Shown: positions 42,710-51,740 of the stretch, in pieces | Position numbering within the stretch: position 1 is the first letter of the stretch | How the letters are laid out: each line of letters begins with the position of its first letter | NCBI GenBank assembly: GCA_031279515.1 | Contig: JAITII010000076.1 | Span: forward strand, 1 to 52,337 | DNA length: 52,337 nt | Source of the DNA: Deltaproteobacteria bacterium | GTDB lineage: Bacteria > Desulfobacterota > Desulfarculia > Adiutricales > Adiutricaceae | Reading direction: 5' to 3' | The notes under the pieces: model-generated | What the model was told of the DNA's origin: nothing | Databases searched by the model: none | The model's input: the letters and a program-made list of their open reading frames with translations, nothing else | Position numbers and translations under genes: made by a program

Positions 42710-43465
42710 TTAGTAAATCCACACAAAAGAAATATTGTCCTTACAGCACTTACTTAAAAGACATCGGGAGAGCTCATCTGCCCCCTCTTGAAAGGGTAAA
42801 GTGGCGAAACGGGAGAGCTCACTGTGGGAAAGGGCTTCCCAGACTCCATCGGTGCAGAGGAAAAAAGAGTCGCCCGGAGCAATGTTAAGCTCCTTAAAAT
42901 TGATAACTGGAGCCGGATGGGATTCCTGGATGGAGGACGTTAAGATATGCTTCAAGGGGTGACTACTCATGCCCTCTTCTGCTATCTCGCCACAGAGGTA
43001 AAGCTGGAAGACAAGTGAATGGTCCTGGGTCAAAAGCTCGAAAAAACCTCTATGCACTCTGTAGACCCGGCTGTCCCCGCAATTGAAGACTAGGGCCTTA
43101 TCTCCACTCACCCAGATCCCAGCTAAGGTGGTCCCCATCTCCCTTAGGTCCGGGTTTTCCGCCGCAAGGTCCTTAAAGTTGTCCAAGGTAACCGCCACAG
43201 CCGTTTTTATTGAGGTCCTGGCGGCAAGCCCTATGGGAGTAGAGTCATCCAAAAGCTTTAAATGTCCTAAGATGAGCTCGGCGGCCTCGGTACCCCCAGC
43301 CACCCCGCCCATACCATCGGCCACAGCCACAATGAAGCTTAGCCCCAGAAGCTCTATCTTGGCAGTACCCTCCATAGAGCATCCGCAGTAGACCTCTCCG
43401 CAGTACAAGGCATCCTCATTGTCTTTTCGCACGCCCCCTGGGTCACTGAAAATGGCTGCTATCAT
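42710..43465 (-). CDS. PP2C-type serine/threonine protein phosphatase
   Basis: A 251-residue protein that removes phosphate from Ser/Thr residues. Metal-binding motifs are intact: RKDNEDA (13-19), DGMGG (50-54), CTDGVWE and a C-terminal KDNIS. There is no signal peptide, so it is cytoplasmic. Start 43465 is chosen because GGTGGAG lies upstream and the ATG overlaps the TGA of the FHA gene in an ATGA; the frame itself opens eight codons earlier. This overlap indicates coupled translation with the FHA protein. A cognate kinase would be expected but none is in this window. Confidence 0.94.
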   Translation of the reverse strand: MIAAIFSDPGGVRKDNEDALYCGEVYCGCSMEGTAKIELLGLSFIVAVADGMGGVAGGTEAAELILGHLKLLDDSTPIGLAARTSIKTAVAVTLDNFKDLAAENPDLREMGTTLAGIWVSGDKALVFNCGDSRVYRVHRGFFELLTQDHSLVFQLYLCGEIAEEGMSSHPLKHILTSSIQESHPAPVINFKELNIAPGDSFFLCTDGVWEALSHSELSRFATLPFQEGADELSRCLLSKCCKDNISFVWIY

Positions 43466-44160
43466 TGTATCTCCACCTTTAGTAAGCACTTGGATGATAG
43501 GCGTAAGATATCACCTTCCCGAATCACTTTTTCCTTTCCCGAGGAGATGCGCTGGTCATTTAGAAAGGAGCTGTTGTCGGAAAAGTTTTTAATTACCCAA
43601 GCCCCCCTCCGGTAAAAAAACCTGGCGTGCCTGCGGGATACAGTGGAAAATTTCTGGAAATACTCTGCGCCCACTTCCTGGCGACCCACGATATCTCCGT
43701 CCCTTACCCTTATCCTTAAGCCGCCTTCCGTCACGAGGAAAAGCGAAGGGGTTCCATAGATTATCAAAGGCATATTGGGCTCTAAAGGCGCTTTAGAGCC
43801 GCTATCTGCAACTGGGTCCTTATTTTGCCTTATCCTCCGCTCTTGGTCCTCCAGGTAATCCCGATAACGCACTATGGGCACAAGGGTTATGTCCTCATTG
43901 CAATTAGGGGTAAGGCAGATGACAGCATTTATGGGGTTTACGTGGCCCAAGGGGCAGATCTTAACTGGGCTATCCTGGGCAAACTGGTCTTTTGCCCCGC
44001 CATTTCCTGGGACCTTTTTCTCCAAAGTAAAAGGAAAGGGGGGCTTGGGGAGAAGGGAGCCAGGCAGCGCCTTAATCATCGTCAAATCGCGCCCACATTT
44101 TTCGCAGAGGACACAAGAGGCCTTGTTTATCTGGCTGCAAGGGCAAATTTTTATGAGCAT
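43462..44160 (-). CDS. FHA-domain protein with cysteine-rich N-terminus
   Basis: A 232-residue protein. The C-terminal 95 residues form an FHA domain, which binds phosphothreonine: VGR at 158-160, SRRHAR at 175-180, and an NSSFLND segment at 196-202. The N-terminal half has two cysteine clusters, Cys6, 8, 16, 19, 22 and Cys69, 82, 87 with His73, that look like small zinc ribbons. The protein is cytoplasmic and would recognise phosphorylated partners. It is translationally coupled to the PP2C phosphatase gene and follows the AAA+ gene by 74 bases. FHA domain is certain by motif; the zinc ribbons are inference. Confidence 0.92.
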   Translation of the reverse strand: MLIKICPCSQINKASCVLCEKCGRDLTMIKALPGSLLPKPPFPFTLEKKVPGNGGAKDQFAQDSPVKICPLGHVNPINAVICLTPNCNEDITLVPIVRYRDYLEDQERRIRQNKDPVADSGSKAPLEPNMPLIIYGTPSLFLVTEGGLRIRVRDGDIVGRQEVGAEYFQKFSTVSRRHARFFYRRGAWVIKNFSDNSSFLNDQRISSGKEKVIREGDILRLSSKCLLKVEIQ

Positions 44161-44234
44161 GGGACTGCCTTGGGGGAGAAATGGTGGCTAAGACTACAAA
44201 ACTGGGCAGATTTTAACATATTTTGCCCTGTTCC

Positions 44235-46040
44235 TTAAAGCCGCTCTAAATTGAGTTTACTCTTGTCCCCTTCTAAGGTCAGCCTACATTCTATCTTGTC
44301 CCCTGGCTTGGCCCCCAAAAAGTAGAGCTCCCTGGCTAAAGGGTTTATAAAGAGCTCTTCTACGGCATTTCCGATGCCCCTTCCGCCCATGGAGAGGTCT
44401 TGGGTCACTAGCCCTCCCAAGATCTCTAGATCCCCAGGACCCAAAACCAGGGAGATGGAGTGGATGTCTTGGAGCCTTACCAAGATATTTTCCAGCATCT
44501 TTTGGAAGATTAAAAAGGCACTCTTGGGGCGAATAAAATCGAATACTACGATATTTTTGCCAATCCTATTTAAAATCTCAGGCCTATTGAGGGTAAAACG
44601 AAAAAAGTCGTCAATTGCTGTAGTTATCCTTTTATTTAGCTCCTCATAATCCAGATCCAAGGTGATGGGGTCTTTCGCCCCCTTAACTTCATTATAGACG
44701 CCTAAGTTACTTGTAAAAACTATCATGGCATCAGTAAAATAGACTGTCTCACCTCTTCCGGAAGTGAGGCGTCCGTCGTCTAGGACCTGGAGGAAGATAT
44801 CCAAGATCCTGGGATGGGCCTTTTCAATCTCGTCAAAGAGGATAAGGGTAAAGGGGTTCTGCTTGATAGCGTTGGTGAGCTCACCTCCCACGTCATACCC
44901 CACATACCCGGGAGGAGCCCCAATAAGTCTTTGATCCGCGTGAGACTGATTAAATTCGCTCATATCAAAGCGGATATAGTTTTCCGGTGAGCCGAAGACG
45001 AGCTCTGTTATACCTTTGGCGAGCTCGGTCTTGCCTACCCCTGTGGGACCGGCAAAAAATAGCACCCCTTTGGGTTTTTGGGAATGGGGAGAGAACTGGG
45101 CTCCAGAGAGATCGAAGATGGACCTTTTTATGATATCCAGGCTGTGATTGACCGCCCTTTCCTGGCCTATGACCCTTTTAGAGAGGATGTCGTAACCCCC
45201 TAGGATCACCTCCCTATTTAACTTGGCCCAGGGGTTATCCGGGACACCCAGCTTGTAGTGGCGCACAGCCTCGTCTATGCGTCCAAAATCCAACCTATCC
45301 ATAGCAGCTAAGCGGGCGATGGAGACCAGCTCGGAGGCATAGAGCCCTCCTGTCTGGTCCACAAATCTATTTAAAAGGGTACGGTGCTTTTTTGGCTCCC
45401 TTGCCTCTAAATCCTTGTATCCTTTTATAACTGGTCCTGCGGACTGGATGATATAACGCCGGATCTCATTGTCTGGCTTGGGGATAGGCAGGTACATGAC
45501 CCGTGGGTTGGAATACCAGGCAGGCAGATCATTTTCCTTGTCCAGGGCCCAGAAAATAAGATTGAAGCGACCTTGGCTAGCCTGGACCATCATGGAAAGG
45601 CGGAAGAGCTCAAAGAGAAAAATATCCTCACCGCTTGCAATTGAGGAAAGCCTAGAACTATAGCTTATAAGTAAACTCCTTGGCTCCTTGGAGACCACTA
45701 AATCTTTGACAAAACTAGTTAAAGCGCCCAAGGTAACGGCTCCCTTAGGTACAGTTAAAGCATTTTCATTGTCTGCCCTATCGAATATAGTAGTTAAAAA
45801 GAAGGGCTCAAACTTATAAAACCCTTTATATCCACCCTCTTCCAAGATAGCAGCAAGCAAATTTTCCAGGGGCCCTACGGATATGGACTCAAGGTCCTTA
45901 TAGGGAACCGGATAGATGTCGTAGATATTGCCTGATAAGACAAACTGTGATTTAATGCCCAGAAACCTTTTTATCTCACGCACCCATTTGGGAAGCCTTC
46001 GGCCCTTTTCCTCTAGAGCGCCTTCTAGGATCTCTTCCAT
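44235..46040 (-). CDS. Clp-like AAA+ ATPase with degenerate first module
   Basis: About 601 residues from the ATG at 46040, which has AAGGA five bases upstream; an ATG two codons earlier overlaps that site. The C-terminal half is a ClpB/ClpA D2-type AAA+ module: Walker A GPTGVGKT (331-338), FDMSEFNQSHADQRLIGAPPG, Walker B LILFDEIEKAHP and a D2-small domain. The N-terminal half (about 30-260) looks like a AAA+ fold that lost its Walker A (FNLIFWALDKENDLP and NPRVMYLPIPKPDNEIRRYI resemble the arginine-finger region). It lacks the Clp N-terminal domain and the ClpB coiled middle. It likely remodels a protein complex under control of the FHA/PP2C pair next to it. It is not a ClpV by length. Confidence 0.88.
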   Translation of the reverse strand: MEEILEGALEEKGRRLPKWVREIKRFLGIKSQFVLSGNIYDIYPVPYKDLESISVGPLENLLAAILEEGGYKGFYKFEPFFLTTIFDRADNENALTVPKGAVTLGALTSFVKDLVVSKEPRSLLISYSSRLSSIASGEDIFLFELFRLSMMVQASQGRFNLIFWALDKENDLPAWYSNPRVMYLPIPKPDNEIRRYIIQSAGPVIKGYKDLEAREPKKHRTLLNRFVDQTGGLYASELVSIARLAAMDRLDFGRIDEAVRHYKLGVPDNPWAKLNREVILGGYDILSKRVIGQERAVNHSLDIIKRSIFDLSGAQFSPHSQKPKGVLFFAGPTGVGKTELAKGITELVFGSPENYIRFDMSEFNQSHADQRLIGAPPGYVGYDVGGELTNAIKQNPFTLILFDEIEKAHPRILDIFLQVLDDGRLTSGRGETVYFTDAMIVFTSNLGVYNEVKGAKDPITLDLDYEELNKRITTAIDDFFRFTLNRPEILNRIGKNIVVFDFIRPKSAFLIFQKMLENILVRLQDIHSISLVLGPGDLEILGGLVTQDLSMGGRGIGNAVEELFINPLARELYFLGAKPGDKIECRLTLEGDKSKLNLERL

Positions 46041-46208
46041 ATGCATCCTTTAAACAAATTTGTTAGATATCATCTATTTGCTACATAAAAAATTGGATCT
46101 TAGAGGGATTATACCTTCAAAGCTTATAGTAAGTATTAGGTTAAAAGAAAATGCTAAAAGAGCTTATTCTAAAAGCTTATTATATTATACAACTATTTTG
46201 ATGCCATC

Positions 46209-47309
46209 TTACTCTTTTTTCCTTTGTAACTTTTCTGAAGTTAAGAGCCTTTCTTTTTTAAGCTTAAGCTTTGGGTCCACCAAGACCGGAAGGGTTGCTT
46301 CGGAACCTTCTAGGACCTCGGAAACGGCACCTATCTCAACTGTTTGTAATTTTTGGGCTATTTCTTTTAAAAGTTCGCACCATATATTGTTTTCCTCCAA
46401 ATTTCTCGCCTTCTGATAGCCGCTTAATGGTTCTAAGGCCTCTTCCTTGGAAGAGACCACCTTGAGCCTCTGCATGATGAGGTTATTATCCGGATCTAGA
46501 GAGCAGGCTACCCGATAATCATTACTGTCATTGGCAAGAAAACTCATCTTGGAAGCTAAGGCAGTTTCTTCCGTTATGGAATCCCCTTTAGCGTCCAATA
46601 GACTATAGCCCTTTTCTTTAAGTAACCTATACGTCTCAAGTGCCATTATTCTCCTTGCCTCCTTAGTAAGAGTATCTCTTAGTACCTGGAAATATTCTTT
46701 GCGCAGGAGGGCAAAGTCATCTTGGTTTATTTGATCTTGTGAAGCTAAGGCGGCTATCCTATCCATAACTTGCAACCCGGCCTCGCCGGCTAAGGGAGTT
46801 TTCAGATAGTCTATTAACTCTGAACGTATTAGCTTAGTCCTTTCTGCCATAGTTATAGCAGCCCCTAATTTGGCCCTAACATTATCATAAATACTTTCCA
46901 ACCTTCCAGCTTCCAGATTTTTATCCAGCTTTTTGATTAAAGGGCGCAGTTCTGCTGCCATCTCGGGGTTAAGCCCTAAAAGTTCACCGTAGAGCTCTAC
47001 TGTCTTTTGATAGAGATCTTCGGCATTTATCGCACCTATCCCAGAAATTTTACCATTTTCCGCCAGGTGTAATTTTTCCTCTGCCGCATTTAACCTGGCT
47101 GCATAGAGCTCCTTTAATCTTTTGATATTTTCTTCTGTCTCCCTTGCAAAAATTTGTTCGCATACCATCCTAGTGCGCTCTTCTCTTTCGGCTAGAATCC
47201 TATCAATTGTAATATTATTACGCGAATTTCGTAAAAGATTTAAAAGTTCTGAGTCTGATAAAGACTGGATAAATTTTACTGAATACTTAATAAAAACATG
47301 GGAACTCAT
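46209..47309 (-). CDS. Helical protein of unknown function at the head of the AAA+/FHA/PP2C cassette
   Basis: A 366-residue protein I do not recognise. It is highly charged and helical, with coiled-coil stretches around residues 45-85 and 250-300 and a basic C-terminal tail. No signal peptide or membrane segment. AAGGA lies nine bases before the ATG. It precedes the Clp-like ATPase gene on the same strand with a gap of about 170 bases, so it probably belongs to the same operon and could be the ATPase's partner or substrate. That role is inferred from position only. Confidence 0.7.
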   Translation of the reverse strand: MSSHVFIKYSVKFIQSLSDSELLNLLRNSRNNITIDRILAEREERTRMVCEQIFARETEENIKRLKELYAARLNAAEEKLHLAENGKISGIGAINAEDLYQKTVELYGELLGLNPEMAAELRPLIKKLDKNLEAGRLESIYDNVRAKLGAAITMAERTKLIRSELIDYLKTPLAGEAGLQVMDRIAALASQDQINQDDFALLRKEYFQVLRDTLTKEARRIMALETYRLLKEKGYSLLDAKGDSITEETALASKMSFLANDSNDYRVACSLDPDNNLIMQRLKVVSSKEEALEPLSGYQKARNLEENNIWCELLKEIAQKLQTVEIGAVSEVLEGSEATLPVLVDPKLKLKKERLLTSEKLQRKKE

Positions 47310-47687
47310 AATAATAATTCCTTAAAATATAATAGGAAACTTAGGGGAAAATGCCAGGTAATGTTTATTTATGCTGAGCCACAAAATTTGCTTATCATAT
47401 ATATCCAAAGAAAGCCCATATTTTTATGCTATAGCTGGATAAGTTTTATAAATAATATTATTTTGCAAGACTTTTTTTAGTAAACCTCTTTTATAGCTTA
47501 AGATCTCACAAAGAGCTGGGGAATATTGAAAAGTATCTCTCGCTTTGTGCCAAGGTCTAATGAAACTTTTCATAAAAAGATGCCACCTTAGACTTAATAA
47601 GCTCTAATAAAAGTTATTTGCCCGCAATTTAGAAATCAGGCTATCCTTGCCACCTTAAGCATCGTGAGCCTTGCAGAAAATGGATAG
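47310..47687. other. Gap of about 380 bases with no gene seen
   Basis: Lies between the DHH phosphoesterase gene and the head of the AAA+/FHA cassette, both on the minus strand. AT-rich; an interrupted CTATCC/GGATAG dyad near 47643-47690 could aid termination of the dnaJ-DHH transcript. Confidence 0.4.
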
Positions 47688-48839
47688 CTATTTTTTATGT
47701 TCTTCGTCCTTGGTACCCATCTTAGGATGACAAGCTTCTTTGTGTTGCTCGTTTTTATGGTGTAAGGGCTTATTGGAAAGGGCATCGGCCAAGCGTTTCT
47801 TGATAAAGCGGGAAAGGTTGGTGGATTTATGTCCTACCTTAGGTCCTAATGCGCAGAGCTCTATTTCAGCTCGGGCCATGTTTTTGTGCCCTCCTGCTGA
47901 ACCAAAGGGACCAAAAGCCAGGCTAGCAAGTTTTCCTAGGTTGCTGCGCAGTCCAGCTGAGCGCAGGACTACAATAAGCCTATTTTCAAAGACACCGGAT
48001 ATTATGGCTCTGGTGACGCCATCTATCTGCATGATGAAATCCGCCACTATGACCAGGGTATCGGGGTGATCTAAATCCTCTAGGAACACAAAGGCGTATT
48101 GGTTAAAAAAGGAGGTCTCAGTTAAGGCCCTTTTAAAGACCTCAAAGGAATTACGGTCAATAGGCGCCATCTCGATCTCTGTGAGGAGGGGGTGGTGGAT
48201 TAAAGGATACAAATACCTAAAAGCCCGCATGTCTTCTATCTGACCTTGGCGCACAAAGTTCTGGGTGTCGGTCTTGATGGCATAGAAAAGAGCCGTAGCC
48301 AAGGTCTTGTTGGGCTTAATACTTGCTGCCTTCAGATAGGTAAGCAGTATTGAAGCCGTAGCCCCCCAATCCGGGCGCACGTCCAAAAATTCAGGTTTGT
48401 GCACTTCTATAGTCTGCTGGGCTAAGGGATGGTGATCAATTACCAGCGTAAAATGGATACCTGCCATCAGTGGGTTATGATGGGGTTGCCCGTCCACTAT
48501 TGCAAACTTGGTGAAGTGACTTAGGTCCAGGTCCTTTACCAAGAGCAGATTTAGTTCCAGGGCCTTTAAAAGCCTTAAGTTATCAGGCCTCCGTACCTCA
48601 TTGGTACTTGCAATGTCCACATGGCTGACCTTGTGCCACAAAAGCCTCTTTAAGGCCACCGCAGAGGCAATGGAGTCAGGATCGGCTGTTATCACCACCA
48701 AGATCTTGTCCTCGTGATGAAAGTTCTTGTACAAACTTGCCAACTTGTAACTTGGAGCCCCATCATGCTGCCCATGGTTCACGGCAGTTGCCAAGTTAAG
48801 AGGGGCCTTATTAGCCTCATGGGTATCTTTGTTTGTCAT
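47688..48839 (-). CDS. DHH-family phosphoesterase (NrnA-like nanoRNase/pAp phosphatase)
   Basis: A 383-residue protein with a DHH domain and a DHHA1 domain. The first metal motif is TADPDSIAS (51-59), where the family usually has HPDxDAxGS, so His is replaced by Ala. The second is DGQPHHN (116-122) and the third is DHH at 135-137. A C-terminal [11 protein letters not shown] motif matches DHHA1. NrnA-type enzymes break down very short RNAs and pAp; the extended His/Lys-rich tail after about residue 345 is unusual. The ATG overlaps the dnaJ-like stop in an ATGA, so translation is coupled. The altered first motif makes exact activity uncertain. Confidence 0.85.
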   Translation of the reverse strand: MTNKDTHEANKAPLNLATAVNHGQHDGAPSYKLASLYKNFHHEDKILVVITADPDSIASAVALKRLLWHKVSHVDIASTNEVRRPDNLRLLKALELNLLLVKDLDLSHFTKFAIVDGQPHHNPLMAGIHFTLVIDHHPLAQQTIEVHKPEFLDVRPDWGATASILLTYLKAASIKPNKTLATALFYAIKTDTQNFVRQGQIEDMRAFRYLYPLIHHPLLTEIEMAPIDRNSFEVFKRALTETSFFNQYAFVFLEDLDHPDTLVIVADFIMQIDGVTRAIISGVFENRLIVVLRSAGLRSNLGKLASLAFGPFGSAGGHKNMARAEIELCALGPKVGHKSTNLSRFIKKRLADALSNKPLHHKNEQHKEACHPKMGTKDEEHKK

Positions 48840-49870
48840 TGGAGTGAAGAGTCATCTACCGGGGCTTCTTTGGAGAGCTCTCCTACAAGTTCCCGGGCCT
48901 TGTCGTCCAGTTTTATGGGTAAGACTACCTTGAAGGTCACAAACATGTCCCCTACCTTACCTTTGGCTGGGGCTATGCCTTTACCTTTTATCCGGAACTT
49001 GGCCCCATTCTGGGTGCCAGCCGGGACCTTCAGGTTGGAGCGACCGGAAAGTGTGCGCACTTCTACCTGACCACCTAACATAGCTGTATATAGGCTTATC
49101 TTGCGATCCACGTAAAGATCATTTTTCACCCTCCGGAAATCAGGGTCTGGCTGTACCTTGACTATGAGAAAGAGATCCCCAGGAGGCCCTCCCCCCTCTC
49201 CGGGGGCTCCGTTACCCTTTAATCTTAGTTTCTGGCCATCTTCTGCGCCAGCGGGTATGGTGGTGGAAAGTTCCTTGGTGCCCATGACCACCCCGTGGCC
49301 ATGGCAGTCCGGGCAGCCCCTTACGCCTCCTCCGGAAGAGGCTATGACCCCAGTTCCGTTGCATAAGGCGCAGGTCTTGGGTATATCTATGTTCAGGGTA
49401 ATCTTGGTGCCTAAGGCAGCATCCTTAAAGCTTAAATTCAGGGTATAGTCTATATCGTCGCCCTTGCGGGTGGACCAGGTCCGTCCCCTATTGGTACTGG
49501 AGGTACTGCGACGAGAACGCTTATTTCCAAAGCCCTCGTCAAAACCCCCAAAAGTCCCAAAAATAGCCGAGAAAATATCCTCGAATTGCGGAGGCACCCC
49601 CTGGGAGAAATCCGGAGCCTGATAGCCCCTACCGTCAGGGCCCTGACGGTAGAAGGTCTCTCGTCCAAGATTATCGTAGGCGGCTTTCTTTTCAGGATCC
49701 GACAGGATGTCATAGGCTTCAGAGATCTCTTTAAACTTCTCCTCCGATACCTTGTCACCCTTGTTCTTGTCGGGATGGTATTTCACCGCCAGCTTGTGGT
49801 AGGCCTTCTTTACCTCCTCCGGGGTGGCCGTTTTGGATACTCCCAAGGCTTTATATGGATCCAGACTCAT
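48836..49870 (-). CDS. DnaJ-family co-chaperone with a two-motif zinc finger
   Basis: A 344-residue Hsp40. J domain residues 4-68 with HPD at 32-34, which stimulates DnaK; a Gly/Phe-rich linker to about 130; then C-terminal substrate-binding domains. The zinc region has only two CxxCxGxG motifs (Cys167/170 and Cys186/189), enough for one zinc site, whereas classical DnaJ has four. It is thus intermediate between DnaJ and CbpA types. It has its own sigma-70-like promoter and is translationally coupled to the DHH phosphoesterase gene. No dnaK or grpE in this window. Confidence 0.94.
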   Translation of the reverse strand: MSLDPYKALGVSKTATPEEVKKAYHKLAVKYHPDKNKGDKVSEEKFKEISEAYDILSDPEKKAAYDNLGRETFYRQGPDGRGYQAPDFSQGVPPQFEDIFSAIFGTFGGFDEGFGNKRSRRSTSSTNRGRTWSTRKGDDIDYTLNLSFKDAALGTKITLNIDIPKTCALCNGTGVIASSGGGVRGCPDCHGHGVVMGTKELSTTIPAGAEDGQKLRLKGNGAPGEGGGPPGDLFLIVKVQPDPDFRRVKNDLYVDRKISLYTAMLGGQVEVRTLSGRSNLKVPAGTQNGAKFRIKGKGIAPAKGKVGDMFVTFKVVLPIKLDDKARELVGELSKEAPVDDSSLQ

Positions 49871-49967
49871 TTTTCCATTACTCGTTAAAAAGTCAAAAGT
49901 CTAAAACTCTATGTTAAAGCTACATTAAAAAACCGCTAAATTACTCCCACCGCATCTTTCCATTAAA

Positions 49968-49995
49968 ATGATAAAGAATTTTTTTCAATAGTCAA
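49968..49995 (-). promoter_or_regulatory. Promoter of the dnaJ-like/DHH operon
   Basis: On the minus strand TTGACT (49990-49995), a 16-base spacer and TATCAT (49968-49973), each five of six consensus bases, about 100 bases before the dnaJ-like start codon. Confidence 0.6.
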
Positions 49996-50036
49996 CAAAA
50001 TATCCTTTTCCCGCCCCATTTGGCCCTTCAAGGGTC

Positions 50037-50957
50037 CTACCTTAGGGCCTTGGCAGGCAATCCAGTTTCTTCCTTGGCCTTCAGTAAGCTCCAAACAGTA
50101 ACGGCTAGTATGACTATAAAGCCCCCCATGAGGGCAAAGGGCCCAGGTACTTCGTTCATAAAGAGAAAGACCCATAATGGGCTCAAGACGGGCTCCAGCA
50201 TTGTTACCATGACAAGCTCTAAGGAGCTTACCCTTAAAAGGGCCAGGCAATAAATATGGTAGGACAATCCCAGCTGAATGAATCCCAAAAGTAGGATGCA
50301 GGCAATTCCAACAAGATCCGGCCAAGGCGGACCCCAGAATCCCAGGCCCATGGCAAAGCACAAAAGGTTTCCTACTATCATGGCATTTACCGGAGAGTCA
50401 TCTTTAAGACGCCTTAGGCACATAGCCATACTAGCAAAGAAAAAACCGCTTACTATAGCCAGGATATTTCCCCAGAACCCGGTGGGACTAATCTTGTCTA
50501 CAAAAAACAAGATGATCCCTCCGAAGATGATGGCTATAAAGACAAAGTCTTTTAAGCTGGTCCTTTCTTTCAGAAATAAGGGGGCAAAGATAGCCACCCA
50601 AATGGGCGCTGTAAACTGAAGGACTACTGTATTGGCAACAGCTGTAAGCTGCATAGAACTTATAAAGCATACCGACAGAAGTGCTAGGCAGCCGCCTGCA
50701 TAGAAGTGCATCTTCTGAAGGGATCTGGGTTTAAATACCCCGGGATTCAAAAACCAGATTGTAAGGCCAGCCAAAAGCCCCCTGGCCGAAGCCAGGGCCA
50801 TGGGGTTCCAGGTGATGTTTTTTATCAGGATCCCTGAACTACTCCATAAAAAGGCGGTCAAGACCAAGAGAAACAAAGCTGTTTTCTTAGCCATGTTGCC
50901 GGGTTGGGTCTTAGGGGCGGCATATTTTGTGGAATTTGCTCTCGTAAGTCGTGACAT
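50037..50957 (-). CDS. EamA-family (DMT superfamily) transporter
   Basis: A 306-residue inner-membrane protein with ten predicted membrane segments arranged as two EamA repeats; LWSSSGILIKN in the first helix, a Pro/Trp-containing APIWVAIFAPLFLKE and the second-repeat EPVLSPLWVFLFMNE are typical. It probably exports a metabolite or amino acid, substrate unknown. The first 21 residues are polar; a start at Met22 is possible, but neither has a clear ribosome binding site, and the first ATG lies only six bases after the endonuclease gene stop, which fits coupled translation. Confidence 0.93.
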   Translation of the reverse strand: MSRLTRANSTKYAAPKTQPGNMAKKTALFLLVLTAFLWSSSGILIKNITWNPMALASARGLLAGLTIWFLNPGVFKPRSLQKMHFYAGGCLALLSVCFISSMQLTAVANTVVLQFTAPIWVAIFAPLFLKERTSLKDFVFIAIIFGGIILFFVDKISPTGFWGNILAIVSGFFFASMAMCLRRLKDDSPVNAMIVGNLLCFAMGLGFWGPPWPDLVGIACILLLGFIQLGLSYHIYCLALLRVSSLELVMVTMLEPVLSPLWVFLFMNEVPGPFALMGGFIVILAVTVWSLLKAKEETGLPAKALR

Positions 50958-50963
50958 TAAACA

Positions 50964-51740
50964 CTACTTTAAAATGACTTCTAGTTTGGGAAGGCTATCT
51001 AGGGGACAAGAATCACAGGCCGGCACAGGAGAGCAAAAATGGTGCCCGCATGCAACCAAAAGTGCATGGTATTCATTGTATAGAGCCCTAGAAGGTGTTA
51101 GGGTCTCCATAAACCAGTTGCGGATTTCCTCGTAGGGAGGATCTCCTACTATGAGCATGTGGCGCTTTAAGATGCGCCTGGTGTATGCGTCCACCACAAA
51201 GCTGGGGTGATGGGCCGCATAGAGAAGGATAGAGTCCGCTGTCTCTGGACCTAAACCGTTTACCTCTAACAAGGCCCCCCTTAGTTTGTCCATGGGCCAA
51301 GCCAGTACAGAGGGGTTTTCCCCTCCAGTACCGCTATCCATTATGAATTTGACCATAGCAGAAAGTCTCTTGGCCTTAACATTATAGTAGCCCGAAGGCT
51401 TCAATGCCTTGGCCAAAATCTCTTTTTCAGAAGAGAGGATCTTTTCGGGGAGCATAAGATCCAGCTCTTTTAAGTTAGCTATGGCTGAGACCACATTGCG
51501 CCAGGCAGTGTTCTGGGTAAGCACTGCCCCCACCATGACCTCAAAAGGACTGTCCCCTGGCCACCAATGCCTCTCTCCGAAGTGTGCTAAAAGCCTCTGG
51601 AAGATATCCATGAGCCTCACCCGAGCCCTTGCGCCTTTAAGGCTAAATTCGCCTCCCTTAAGGCCGGAGGCCTTACTTGGGCTCTTTTTTTCCGCCCTTA
51701 GTCTTTTTGGCATTTGGCTCTGGGACTTTCTTCTTGGCAT
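50964..51740 (-). CDS. Endonuclease III-family (HhH-GPD) DNA glycosylase with iron-sulfur cluster
   Basis: A 258-residue base-excision-repair enzyme. The core starts near residue 44: SPFEVMVGAVLTQNTAW, a helix-hairpin-helix VNGLGPETADSILLYA (about 150-165), the catalytic Asp in FVVDAYTRRI, and a C-terminal four-cysteine cluster CGHHFCSPVPACDSC. The usual Nth lysine in the hairpin is replaced by glutamate, so it resembles the monofunctional MagIII/MIG group that removes damaged or mismatched bases rather than Nth. The basic N-terminal 43 residues overlap the 3' end of the histone-like gene by 68 bases; a start near 51620 or 51611 is possible. Confidence 0.88.
   Translation of the reverse strand: MPRRKSQSQMPKRLRAEKKSPSKASGLKGGEFSLKGARARVRLMDIFQRLLAHFGERHWWPGDSPFEVMVGAVLTQNTAWRNVVSAIANLKELDLMLPEKILSSEKEILAKALKPSGYYNVKAKRLSAMVKFIMDSGTGGENPSVLAWPMDKLRGALLEVNGLGPETADSILLYAAHHPSFVVDAYTRRILKRHMLIVGDPPYEEIRNWFMETLTPSRALYNEYHALLVACGHHFCSPVPACDSCPLDSLPKLEVILK

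Noticed and set aside
41848..47309. Type VI secretion cluster
   Set aside because: PP2C, FHA and SUMF1 proteins are reminiscent, but no tube, sheath, baseplate or membrane-complex gene is in the window and the ATPase is not ClpV-like in build.
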